Shown here: positions 19,935-28,071 of the stretch, one piece after another | Numbering within the stretch: position 1 is the first letter of the stretch | Layout of the letters: each line of letters begins with the position of its first letter | NCBI GenBank assembly: GCA_030152805.1 | Contig: JASLIG010000104.1 | Coordinates: 29,910-93,909, forward strand | Reading direction: 5' to 3' | DNA length: 64,000 bases | From: Solirubrobacterales bacterium | Lineage (GTDB): Bacteria; Actinomycetota; Thermoleophilia; Solirubrobacterales; 70-9 | Made by a program: the position numbers and the translations under genes | Notes under the pieces: model-generated | The model's database searches: none | Seen by the model: the letters and a program-made list of their open reading frames with translations, nothing else | Told to the model about the DNA's origin: nothing

Positions 19935-20218
19935 GCTTCCTCGAGCGGATTCGAGCGGCCTTCAGGCGCTCGCCGGGACCGGGTACGACGCCGGTCCACC
20001 TCGACGATCCGCGCTTCGACAGCTGGGAGGTCGTGCGCGACTTCGCCGACGTGCGCACGGCCCGGGCCTGGCACCAGGCGCTGAAAGAGGCTGGCATCGA
20101 GGCGGTGCTGACGGTCGACTGGCCGCTCGATCGCTTTGGCCGGGGAGACATCGCCCTGCGCGTTCAGCCCGAGGACTGGAGCGAGGCGGAGATGCTCCTT
20201 TCCAACCTCGACGATTGA
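19931..20218 (+). CDS. Small conserved-looking cytosolic protein, 95 aa
   Basis: The GTG at 19931 overlaps the aspS stop. The second half reads WEVVRDFADVRTARAWHQALKE-AGIEAVLT with a terminal acidic SEAEMLL, reminiscent of the small DUF2007-like ferredoxin-fold proteins. No catalytic motif is visible. Coupling to aspS suggests co-expression with translation genes. Function unknown. Confidence 0.65.
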
Positions 20219-20223
20219 TCGCT

Positions 20224-20400
20224 CGCGGTGGCACCCGCGCGGTGCTACGGTTGCCCCGAGGCTCGAGCCCGTGCGTGAGCCGCCTCACCGTTTGACCCAA
20301 CACAAACGGCGCGGGAGCTGATCTCTCAAGACCCCGTGGGGTTGCGAGGAGGCGCCCACCCTTTACTTCAAGGGATCAAAGCCAGAGGCGGTACCGGCGG
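20224..20400 (+). ncRNA. ssrS: Possible 6S RNA
   Basis: This gap has no credible ORF but several nested helices. An apical hairpin CCGTTTG/CAAACGG lies at 20288-20294/20303-20309. A hairpin ACCCC-GTG-GGGT follows near 20331. Near the 3' end GGCGCCCACCCTTTACTTC is followed by AAGGGATCAAAGCC. That block, with its small CCCTT/AAGGG hairpin and trailing AAAGCC, resembles the 3' side of bacterial 6S RNA, which mimics an open promoter and sequesters RNA polymerase. Ends are approximate and the closing stem is imperfect. It could instead be the leader of the following gene. Confidence 0.4.
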
Positions 20401-20478
20401 GCTGGAGCCTCATTTGCGTTGCACATTCGTGACATCGAGCGCGCCACCCGTGCGTCTCGACCGCTCACCATCGTTCCC

Positions 20479-21432
20479 ATGCACGATGCGGCGGCTGTTC
20501 CCCATGTCAGACATGTAAAAGGGACGTCGCACGGGCTCGATCGCGCCGTCGCGGAGCTGGCGGAACGGCAGCACGGAGTGGTTGGGAGGGGGCAGCTCGT
20601 TGGGCTTGGGCTCGGCCGGGGCGCGATCGAGGACCGCCTGCGGCGGGGCCAACTGCATCGTGTTCAGCGCGGGGTCTACGCGGTGGGGCACGGGGCTCTC
20701 ACGCAGAGGGGGCAGTGGATGGCGGCTGCGATCTCCTGTGGGAGCAACGCGGTTCTCAGTCACCGGTCCGCCGGTCAGCTGTGGGCGCTGCTTCCGCAGT
20801 CGGAGGGCTCGATCGAACTGACCAGGCCGACCCGGTTCCGGTCGCGGCCGGGGATTCGTTCGCACTGTTCACCTCTGCCGACTGACGAGGTCACCGAGAT
20901 CGATGGCATTCCAGTGACCGGTCTTGCCCGGACCCTCTTCGATCTGGCGGCGCTGCTTGCGCCGCGCTCCCTTTCGAATGCCTTCAACGAGGCGGAAGTC
21001 CGCGGTCTGACGAGCAGGCTCTCCGTACCGGAGCTGCTGACGCGGTACCCCGAACGGGTTGGCTCAGCCGCCTTGCGCGCAATCCTGGAGGGACAACGAG
21101 GAAGTCGGGGGATCACGCGGCGTCAGCTGGAGCAGCGTTTCGCCGCGCTCCTGGACGAAGCGACTGGCCTGCCACAGCCGCGATTCAATGCCCACCTGCA
21201 GGTTCGGGACCGTTTCTTCGAGGTGGATTGTCTTTGGGCCGAGCAGCGGCTGATCGTCGAGCTGGACGGTCGCGCAGTGCACGGGACTCGACGGGCCTTC
21301 GAGGCGGACCGGGAACGCGATCGATTGCTGGCGACCGAGGGTTGGCGGGTGGTTCGAATTACCTGGAAGCAGCTAGATGAGGACGCGCTACGAGTGCTCG
21401 GTGATCTGCGGCGTTTGCTCAACGGGGAATGA
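20479..21432 (+). CDS. AbiEi-like N-domain plus DUF559 nuclease-fold protein
   Basis: 317 residues from the ATG at 20479; a TTG at 20419 is also in frame and the true start is uncertain. Residues about 20-75 form a winged-helix AbiEi-antitoxin-like domain (LAERQHGVVGRGQLVGLGL, then RRGQLHRVQRGVYAVG). The C-terminal 100 residues are a DUF559/Vsr-like PD-(D/E)xK fold: FFEVDCLWAEQRLIVELDG, with Asp, Glu and a later Arg/Lys helix. Such proteins are abundant in Solirubrobacterales-type genomes; a role in DNA handling or toxin-antitoxin control is inferred only. A 47-base repeat lies over its start. Confidence 0.75.
   Translation: MHDAAAVPHVRHVKGTSHGLDRAVAELAERQHGVVGRGQLVGLGLGRGAIEDRLRRGQLHRVQRGVYAVGHGALTQRGQWMAAAISCGSNAVLSHRSAGQLWALLPQSEGSIELTRPTRFRSRPGIRSHCSPLPTDEVTEIDGIPVTGLARTLFDLAALLAPRSLSNAFNEAEVRGLTSRLSVPELLTRYPERVGSAALRAILEGQRGSRGITRRQLEQRFAALLDEATGLPQPRFNAHLQVRDRFFEVDCLWAEQRLIVELDGRAVHGTRRAFEADRERDRLLATEGWRVVRITWKQLDEDALRVLGDLRRLLNGE
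20485..20531 (+). repeat. 47-base interspersed repeat, copy A
   Basis: About 77% identical over its full length to 31045-31091. Its core is an inverted repeat around CCATG...CATG, followed by AAAGGGACGT. It can be read as a 10-codon ORF, MRRLFPMSDM then stop, very like the 17-codon ORF in copy B. It lies at the 5' end of the DUF559 gene. Confidence 0.6.
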
Positions 21433-21454
21433 AATACTGCGCCGTTGCCCGGCG

Positions 21455-22915
21455 ATGCCTACCCTTTGTGAGGTGGACCGGGAGATATTCGACGCTTATC
21501 TGCACGACCGCAGCCGGCTTGGACCGGCGGGGGAGGGTGCCTTCACGGGTGCCGCGGGGGGAGCTGCGTGCAGAGATCTCTCGCGGATATCGCTTTTGGT
21601 GAAGGCGGGCCGGATTGGATCGGTCACCTTCGATGCGGAGGGCTGCGGGGCGATGCGGGCGGCGACCGCCGCTGTGGCCGAGATGGTCGACGGCGCGGCG
21701 GTGCTCGACGCGGCGCGGATCGGGACGGACGAGGTCGATGAGGCGATCGGGGGGTTGACCCCGGCGAAGCGGCACGCGGCACAGCTCGCCGCCGATGCGC
21801 TGCACCGGGCGCTGGCGCAGGCGTCGGCGTCGGCCGAGCGGCTTGCGGGCCCTGGCGCGGAGCGGGTGCTGGTGGCGATGTCGGGCGGCGTCGACAGCGC
21901 CGTGGCGGCGCTGCTGGAACGAGAGCGGGGCGCGGAGGTGGTCGGGGTGACGCTGAAGCTCTGGGCCGACCCGGACACCGACGGCGCCAAGGCGTGTTGC
22001 TCTCCCGAGGCCGTGCTGGGAGCACGCTCGCTCGCGCACTCGCTGGGCATCCCGCATCTCACCCTCGATTTGGAGGAGGAGTTCAGGCGGCGGGTCGTCG
22101 CCGAGTTCGTCTCCGGGTACGCGGCCGGCAGCACCCCCAACCCCTGCATTGCCTGCAACGGCGAGGTGCGGATCGCGGCGATGGTCGATCTGTCCGAACG
22201 ACTCGGCGCCAGCCATCTCGTCACTGGCCACTATGCCCGCATCGTCGAGGACGACGAGGGGCCGCTGCTCGCGGCTGCCGCCGACACGAAGAAGGACCAG
22301 AGCTACATGCTCGCGGCGCTGCCGCCGCGCATGTTGGAGCGGGTGCGCTTCCCGCTCGTCGAGCTGACCAAGCCGCAGGTGCGTGAGATCGCCGCCCGCC
22401 ACGACCTCGCCGTGGCCCGCAAGCCCGAGAGCCAGGACCTCTGTTTCCTCTCCGGCCAGGGCAAGGCCGATTTCCTACGCCGCCACGGCGGGCTGCGCGA
22501 GCGCGAGGGCAACCTGCTCGATCGCTCCGGCAACGCGATCGGCCGCCATCGCGGGCACCACAACTTCACCGTCGGCCAGCGGCGCGGCATCCGTGTTTCC
22601 GCCGAGGAGCCGCTCTACGTCCTCTCCACCGACGCCGCCAAGAACACGGTCACGGTCGGTCCGCGGCGCGACCTGATGGCGCGCACGGTGCGGCTGCGCG
22701 ACGCCGTGCTGCATCGCGACGGGGAGTGCGTCGACGCGGTGCGGCTGCGCTACCGCTCGCAGCCGGTCCCCGCCGCGCTAACCGTGACGGGGACCGGAAG
22801 GCATGCCGAGCTGGCGGTCGAGCTGGGCGAGGACTTCGCCGGCGTTTCACCGGGGCAGACCGCGGTGCTGATGCACGGCGAGGCGATCGTCGGCCACGGC
22901 ACGATCGCCGGCTGA
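21455..22915 (+). CDS. mnmA: tRNA 2-thiouridylase MnmA with N-terminal IscU-like domain
   Basis: 486 residues from the ATG at 21455, versus about 360 for normal MnmA. Residues 1-125 look like an IscU/NifU scaffold: ACRDLSRISLLV (C39, D41), AEGCGA (C64) and LTPAKRHAAQLAADAL, where the third scaffold Cys is replaced by Ala108. From 138 on it is MnmA: PP-loop AMSGGVDSAVAALL, catalytic Cys in NPCIACNGEV, second Cys in SQDLCFLSG, and NFTVGQRRGI. MnmA thiolates U34 of tRNA Lys, Glu and Gln. The fusion suggests sulfur or an Fe-S cluster is handed over within one chain, fitting reports of Fe-S-dependent MnmA. Confidence 0.9.
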   Translation: MPTLCEVDREIFDAYLHDRSRLGPAGEGAFTGAAGGAACRDLSRISLLVKAGRIGSVTFDAEGCGAMRAATAAVAEMVDGAAVLDAARIGTDEVDEAIGGLTPAKRHAAQLAADALHRALAQASASAERLAGPGAERVLVAMSGGVDSAVAALLERERGAEVVGVTLKLWADPDTDGAKACCSPEAVLGARSLAHSLGIPHLTLDLEEEFRRRVVAEFVSGYAAGSTPNPCIACNGEVRIAAMVDLSERLGASHLVTGHYARIVEDDEGPLLAAAADTKKDQSYMLAALPPRMLERVRFPLVELTKPQVREIAARHDLAVARKPESQDLCFLSGQGKADFLRRHGGLREREGNLLDRSGNAIGRHRGHHNFTVGQRRGIRVSAEEPLYVLSTDAAKNTVTVGPRRDLMARTVRLRDAVLHRDGECVDAVRLRYRSQPVPAALTVTGTGRHAELAVELGEDFAGVSPGQTAVLMHGEAIVGHGTIAG

Positions 22916-22922
22916 GAGCCGG

Positions 22923-23327
22923 CTACTCCGCCGCCTGGTGTTCGTCGTGGCGCAGCTTCGCCGCGGCTTTCACGCAGCGGCTGAATTCCGTGCCTTTCTC
23001 GCCTTTGACGTGCTTTTTGCTCTTGCCCTTGCACACCTGCCCCGGGGCCTGTCCGGGGTTGTTGGCGGCGTGAGCCATCGCCGTCACGCAGCGCGAGAAC
23101 GCGGTGCCTTTCTCGCCTTTGACGTGCTGCTTGCTTTCGCCCTGGCAGTACTTGCCGTAGGCCTTCGCCGGGGGAGGCGGGGGTGGCGCTGGCGTGTATT
23201 CGGGCCCGTTGCCCTGGCCTTGGCCCTGCCCGTGTCCATGGCCGTTGCCGGGCGTGGCGGGCGCCAGCGCCGGCAAGGCGAGAGCGAACACCGCGATGAC
23301 GATCGAAGCTTTCAGGTACGCCTTCAT
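22923..23327 (-). CDS. Small secreted protein with duplicated Cys motif
   Basis: 134 residues. The ATG is preceded by GGAGG on the minus strand. Residues 1-24 are a signal peptide (ASIVIAVFALALPALAPA). A Gly/His/Gln-rich linker and a proline run follow. Then two near-identical units of about 26 residues occur: YCQGESKQHVKGEKGTAFSRC and VCKGKSKKHVKGEKGTEFSRC. Each unit has two cysteines, likely one disulfide. The duplication is also visible in the DNA. It lies just downstream of the sigma factor gene on the same strand, so it could be its target or operon partner. Function unknown. Confidence 0.75.
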   Translation of the reverse strand: MKAYLKASIVIAVFALALPALAPATPGNGHGHGQGQGQGNGPEYTPAPPPPPPAKAYGKYCQGESKQHVKGEKGTAFSRCVTAMAHAANNPGQAPGQVCKGKSKKHVKGEKGTEFSRCVKAAAKLRHDEHQAAE

Positions 23328-23393
23328 CGTGCCTCCTTCGACTCAGGGTTGACGATTCGAAACCAAGCCTGAAACGGACCGGCCTCGGGTTCG

Positions 23394-24932
23394 TCAGGGC
23401 GAAGCTTCGTCTGCCTTGTGGTGGCCCTTGGCGGCTCCGGGCTCAGACGCTGAGGGTGGCGTTGCGGGTGCTTCGGCTTCGGCCTTCCTGGACTTGCCCT
23501 TGCCACCCGCCGGCGCGCCGGCGGGTGGCCCTGGATTAGCGCCGTGGCCATGCGCAGCAGACCCCGACGACCCATGCTTTGCGTGGCCCTTAGCCTGCCC
23601 TTTTGCCTGGTGCTGCGCGCCGGTTGACCCGTGGGGGCCAGCTTCCGAGCCTTGAGGCGAGTGTGCCCCGGCCGCTGGAGCATGGCCATGGGAGCGCCCG
23701 TGCCCGCGGTTCGATGTCGAGCCGGCTTTGTGCGCGGCGGCGGTTTCCTGTCCGTGCTGCGAGGCTGTCGGCAGTGCCACAGGCCGGTCGGGCGGTGACT
23801 CCGCACCCGCCGCCGGTTGGGTCGGGTTGCCCCCGGCGGCCGACCGATCGTCCGCTGGCTTGGCAGCGGGAGCGACCGAGGCTCGGTGTCGTTCGACCCT
23901 CGTGACGGCGGCATGGCGAACGGCACGCGCGGGCTGGGAACCGCCCGGCCCAGAGCGCGGCTCCTTGACCGCATTCGCCTGTTTCGCCTCAGCGCCCCCG
24001 CCTTCCTTCGCCGCCTTGTCGCCCGGCAGCCCGGCGTCGATCAGACCGCCGCGGTCCGCGGCGGTCACCCCGACCGTCGCCACCACGGCGACCGTCGCCA
24101 CCGCCTTCACGGCCGCCGACGTGGCAATCGCCTTGCCGGCACCCGCACCGAACGAGCCGGCTGCACCGCCGGCCAAGCCCCCACTCACCGCCTGCCCGCC
24201 GAGTAGCCCCTGCAGAATCGAACCGGCGGCCGCTGCCGGGAGCGGTGAGAGCGCCGCGAGGTCGCGCCGCCGCGAGGCGATCGCGTCGCCGAACTCGCGG
24301 CACTCCGGGCAGGCGCGCAGGTGGGCTTGGATGTCGCGGCGCCGGGTGACGCGACCGTCGGCTTCGGAGAGCTGGCGGGTCACCCGCTCACAGCTCATCT
24401 CGCGCCCCGCTTCCAGCTGGCGCAGGTTGAGTCGCGCCTCGTAGACGGTCTGACGCGCCACCGCGGCCGAGGTCGCGAAGGCTTCGCCGATCTGGGCGAA
24501 GTCGAGGTCGCCCAGCTCGCGCATCACGAGCGCGCTTCGCTGCCGCTCCGGCAGCAGCTCGAGATCGTCGAAGATCCGCCGCAAGCGCTCGCGCAGCGCC
24601 GCGGTTTCGGCTGGCTCGCCGACGGCCGTCAGGCGCTCCGGGTGGAGCTCGACGCTCTCGCGGCGCCGGCGCAGCAGTTCGATCGACTCGTTGTGGGCCA
24701 CCCTGTACAACCACGGCTTGAGGTCGATCTGGCGCTTCTCGCCCGGCAGCGAGCGCAGCGCCTTGACCATCGTGTTCTGCAGCGCGTCCTGAGCGTCCTC
24801 GGAGCGCGAGACGATCGAGAGGCAGAAGCGGTAGAGCTCCTGGTGGTAACGCTTGAAGATAGCCGCGAAGGCGCTCTCGTCGCCGTCGGTGGCACGGCGC
24901 GCCAGGCGCGCGTCGGTGGGGAGCAGCATCAT
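23394..24932 (-). CDS. ECF sigma factor fused to zinc-finger and membrane-like C-terminal extension
   Basis: 512 residues, versus about 190 for a simple ECF sigma. Region 2 is at about 22-92 (DALQNTMVKALRSLPG, KPWLYRVAHN). Region 4 is at about 125-175 (LPERQRSALVMRELGDLDF, AQIGEAFATS). At 204-211 there is an anti-sigma-type zinc motif, HLRAC-PEC, in AHLRACPECREF. An Ala/Val helix at 268-291 could span the membrane. The remaining 220 residues are low-complexity Ala/Gly/His/Pro/Lys. It looks like a sigma and its anti-sigma in one chain, possibly membrane-tethered, controlled by proteolysis or zinc/redox state. It is divergent from alaS with 107 bases between them. Confidence 0.85.
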   Translation of the reverse strand: MMLLPTDARLARRATDGDESAFAAIFKRYHQELYRFCLSIVSRSEDAQDALQNTMVKALRSLPGEKRQIDLKPWLYRVAHNESIELLRRRRESVELHPERLTAVGEPAETAALRERLRRIFDDLELLPERQRSALVMRELGDLDFAQIGEAFATSAAVARQTVYEARLNLRQLEAGREMSCERVTRQLSEADGRVTRRRDIQAHLRACPECREFGDAIASRRRDLAALSPLPAAAAGSILQGLLGGQAVSGGLAGGAAGSFGAGAGKAIATSAAVKAVATVAVVATVGVTAADRGGLIDAGLPGDKAAKEGGGAEAKQANAVKEPRSGPGGSQPARAVRHAAVTRVERHRASVAPAAKPADDRSAAGGNPTQPAAGAESPPDRPVALPTASQHGQETAAAHKAGSTSNRGHGRSHGHAPAAGAHSPQGSEAGPHGSTGAQHQAKGQAKGHAKHGSSGSAAHGHGANPGPPAGAPAGGKGKSRKAEAEAPATPPSASEPGAAKGHHKADEASP

Positions 24933-25039
24933 GTTGGGCTCGTCTCGACACCTTTGGCCATCCAGTCAAGGTTAGGGACGGTCTGTCCATCCCACAAACG
25001 CGAGACGACCGCGCCTGTCAGCCCGTAGGCTCTGCCCCG

Positions 25040-27661
25040 ATGAAGGCCGCTGAGATCCGCCGCACCTACCTCGATTTCTTCGCCGAGCGCGATCACAAGA
25101 TCGTGCCCTCGGCCTCGCTGGTTCCCTCGGTCCACGATCCCTCGGTACTGCTGACCACGGCGGGCATGCAGCCGTTCAAGCCCTACTTCCTCGGCCGCGA
25201 GCGCCCGCCTGCGCGCCGACTCGCCGATGTGCAGAAGTGCTTCCGCACGACCGACATCGAGGAGGTTGGCAACACCGCGCGCCACCTCACCTTCTTCGAG
25301 ATGCTCGGCAACTGGAGCTTCGGCGACTACTTCAAGGAGGAGTCGATCCCCTGGGGCTGGGAGCTCTCGACGCGGGATTTCGGTATGGACCCGGAGCGGA
25401 TCTGGGTGACGGTCTTCGGCGGCGACGAGGCGCTCGGCCTCGGCCCCGACGAGGAGGCGATCGAGGTCTGGCGGCGCGTCGGCGTTCCCGACGAGCGCAT
25501 CGTCCGGCTCGGCCGCGGGGACAACTTCTGGCAGGCGGGGCCGGCCGGCCCCTGCGGCCCCTGCTCGGAGCTCTATATCGACCGGGGCACCGAGTTCGGC
25601 GCTGAGGACGATCGGCCCGGCGACGACACCGACCGCTTCCTCGAGTTCTGGAACCACGTCTTCATGACCTACGACCTGAGCGCGGACGGGACGCTGACCG
25701 AGCTGCCGATGCGCAACATCGACACCGGCATGGGGCTCGACCGCATGGCCGCGATCCTGCAGGGCGCGCCCTCGGTCTTCGAGACCGATCTGGTCCGGCC
25801 GCTGATCGACCTCGCCGAGGAGATGTCGGGACGCTCTTACGCTGAGGGTGGCGCGGTGACGCGGGCGATGCGGATCGTCGCCGACCACTCGCGCGGGGCC
25901 GCCTTCCTGATCGCCGACGGCGTCGTGCCTTCCAACGAGGACCGCGGCTACATCCTGCGCCGGATCATGCGCCGGGCTATCCAGCAGGGGCGGACACTCG
26001 GTCTCGAGGCGCCGTGGCTCGGCCGCTTCGCCGAGCGCACGATCGAGATCATGGGCGAGGCCTACCCCGAGCTCGTGGCCGAGCGCGAGACGATCGCTCG
26101 CTGGGTCGGCGACGAGGAGGAGAGCTTCGGCCACACGCTGGAGCGGGGAATGGTCCTCCTCGACGAGCTCGTCGCCAGAGCCGGGGAATCGGAGACCTCC
26201 TGGATCGAGGCGACCGACGCGTTCAAGCTCCACGACACCTATGGCTTCCCCTACGACCTGACCAAGGAGCTGCTCGCCGAGCAGGGCCTCTCGGTCGACG
26301 ACGGCGGCTTCGACGAGCTGATGGAGGAGCAGCGCCAGCGTGCCCGCGTCGGTGCAGCCACCGCGCATGGCTCCGAGGACCGCCACGAGCGCATCATCAC
26401 CTTTGCCGGCGCCGCCGCGCCGACCCGCTTCGTCGGCTACGAGACGCTGCGTTCGACGACGGGCCTGGCCGCGGTCGAGCGCGAGGACGGCCGCGCCCTG
26501 GTCAAGCTCGAGCAGAGTCCCTTCTACGCCGAGGGCGGCGGCCAGGTCGCCGACTCCGGCGTGCTGCGTTGGCCGGGCGGCGAGGCCCGCGTGCTCGACG
26601 TCTACCGGGTCGGCGACGATCAGGCGTTGGAGGTTGAGCCATCGGCGGAGATCGACCCGGGCGTTGCCGTGGAGGCCGAGGTCGAGCGGGAGACGCGCCA
26701 CGCGACGATGCGCAATCACACCGCCACTCACCTGCTCCACGCGGCGCTGCGCGAGCGGCTCGGCACCCACGTGCGCCAGGCGGGCTCGGCCGTGCGTCCG
26801 GACAAGCTGCGCTTCGATTTCACCCACGGCCAGGGTCTGAGCGCCGAGGAGCTGCGCGACGTCGAGGACCGCGTCAACGGGTGGATCAAGGCGAGCCGCC
26901 CGGTGCGCTGGCTGGAGATGGAGCGCGCCGAGGCCGAGCGGCTGGGGGCGATGGCGCTGTTCGGCGAGAAGTACGGCGAGTGGGTGCGCGTGGTCGAGGT
27001 CGAGGAGGTCTCGCGCGAGCTCTGTGGCGGCACACATGTCGCCAACACCGCCGAGGTCGGCATCTTCAAGATCGCCTCCGAGGGCTCCAGCGCCGCGAAC
27101 GTGCGGCGCATCGAGGCGCTCAGCGGCCCGGCCGCGATCGACTGGTTCCGCCAGCGCGAGGAGCACCTCGGCGAGGTGGGGGAGCTGCTCGGCTCGCCGC
27201 AGGACCCACTTGGCGGGGCCCGGCGCGCGGCGGAGCGCCTGCGCGAGGCCGGAGAAGGCGCCCAGCAGGCGCAGAAGGAGCTGCTCGGCGAGGAGGCGGA
27301 GCGGCTCGTCGGCGAGGCGGTCGAGGCGGGCGGGGTCGGCCTGGTGGTCTCGCGGACGCCACTGGCCGATCAGAAGCAGCTCCTGGAGCTGGCCAACCGC
27401 GTGCAGTCGAAGCTCGGCGGCGCGGCGGCGGTCGCGCTCGGCGGCGCCGAGGGAGACAAGGTCGCGCTCGTCGTCCTCGTCTCCAAAGAGGCAGTTGCCC
27501 GCGGCCTTTCCGCCGCGGCGATCGTCCGTGAGGCGGCCCCGATCGTCGGCGGCGGTGGGGGAGGTCGCGACGACATGGCGCAGGCCGGCGGCAAGGACGC
27601 GAGCAAGCTCGATGAGGCGCTGGGGGTCGCGCGGGCCGCGATCGAGCGAGAGCTCGGCTGA
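25040..27661 (+). CDS. alaS: Alanyl-tRNA synthetase
   Basis: 873 residues, full length. The catalytic core occupies about 1-230 (TTAGMQPFKPYFLG, FFEMLGNWSFGDYFKEE). The editing domain has the zinc motifs NHTATHLLHAALRERLG and CGGTHVANTAEVG. The C-Ala domain ends with GGGGGGRDD. It charges tRNA-Ala and clears Ser/Gly mischarging. It heads the conserved alaS-ruvX-mltG-aroE run, with only 5 bases to ruvX. Confidence 0.97.
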   Translation: MKAAEIRRTYLDFFAERDHKIVPSASLVPSVHDPSVLLTTAGMQPFKPYFLGRERPPARRLADVQKCFRTTDIEEVGNTARHLTFFEMLGNWSFGDYFKEESIPWGWELSTRDFGMDPERIWVTVFGGDEALGLGPDEEAIEVWRRVGVPDERIVRLGRGDNFWQAGPAGPCGPCSELYIDRGTEFGAEDDRPGDDTDRFLEFWNHVFMTYDLSADGTLTELPMRNIDTGMGLDRMAAILQGAPSVFETDLVRPLIDLAEEMSGRSYAEGGAVTRAMRIVADHSRGAAFLIADGVVPSNEDRGYILRRIMRRAIQQGRTLGLEAPWLGRFAERTIEIMGEAYPELVAERETIARWVGDEEESFGHTLERGMVLLDELVARAGESETSWIEATDAFKLHDTYGFPYDLTKELLAEQGLSVDDGGFDELMEEQRQRARVGAATAHGSEDRHERIITFAGAAAPTRFVGYETLRSTTGLAAVEREDGRALVKLEQSPFYAEGGGQVADSGVLRWPGGEARVLDVYRVGDDQALEVEPSAEIDPGVAVEAEVERETRHATMRNHTATHLLHAALRERLGTHVRQAGSAVRPDKLRFDFTHGQGLSAEELRDVEDRVNGWIKASRPVRWLEMERAEAERLGAMALFGEKYGEWVRVVEVEEVSRELCGGTHVANTAEVGIFKIASEGSSAANVRRIEALSGPAAIDWFRQREEHLGEVGELLGSPQDPLGGARRAAERLREAGEGAQQAQKELLGEEAERLVGEAVEAGGVGLVVSRTPLADQKQLLELANRVQSKLGGAAAVALGGAEGDKVALVVLVSKEAVARGLSAAAIVREAAPIVGGGGGGRDDMAQAGGKDASKLDEALGVARAAIERELG

Positions 27662-27666
27662 GCCGG

Positions 27667-28071
27667 ATGCGCGTCCTCGCCCTCGACTACGGCACGGCGC
27701 GGATCGGCTGCGCGATCTCCGACCCGAGCGGAACGCTGGCGACGCCGCTGCCGGTGGTCGAACCACCCGTCGCCCGCACCGTCGCCGACCTCGTCGCCAA
27801 GCACGAGGTCGAGCTCGTGGTGGTGGGGCTGCCGCTGCACCTGAGCGGCGAGGAGGGCAGCCAGGCGGCCCTGACGCGGACCTTCTGCGACGAGCTCGAC
27901 GCTCTGCTCGAGATCCCGGTCGAGACCTACGACGAGCGCCTTACGACCCGCATGGCCGAGGCGAGCAAGCGCGAAGGGGCCGCCGCGGCTCCCGATTCGC
28001 TGGCAGCCGCCCACCTGCTGCAGGCCTACCTCGCCGGTCGCGCCGCGATCGAAGAGAGCGGCGATGAGTGA
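27667..28071 (+). CDS. ruvX: RuvX/YqgF family RNase H-fold nuclease
   Basis: 134 residues. LALDYGTARIGCAISD at 4-19 holds the first catalytic Asp, and VVVGLPLHLSGEEG at 51-64 and YDERLTT at 93-99 are conserved. RuvX acts in 16S rRNA 5' maturation and/or Holliday junction resolution. The alaS-ruvX-mltG order is typical. The gene overlaps mltG by 8 bases. Confidence 0.93.
   Translation: MRVLALDYGTARIGCAISDPSGTLATPLPVVEPPVARTVADLVAKHEVELVVVGLPLHLSGEEGSQAALTRTFCDELDALLEIPVETYDERLTTRMAEASKREGAAAAPDSLAAAHLLQAYLAGRAAIEESGDE

Noticed and set aside
24929..27766. 945-residue open frame antisense to alaS and part of ruvX
   Set aside because: High-GC antisense shadow of a certain gene. It has no signal or motif and its composition follows the complement of alaS codons.
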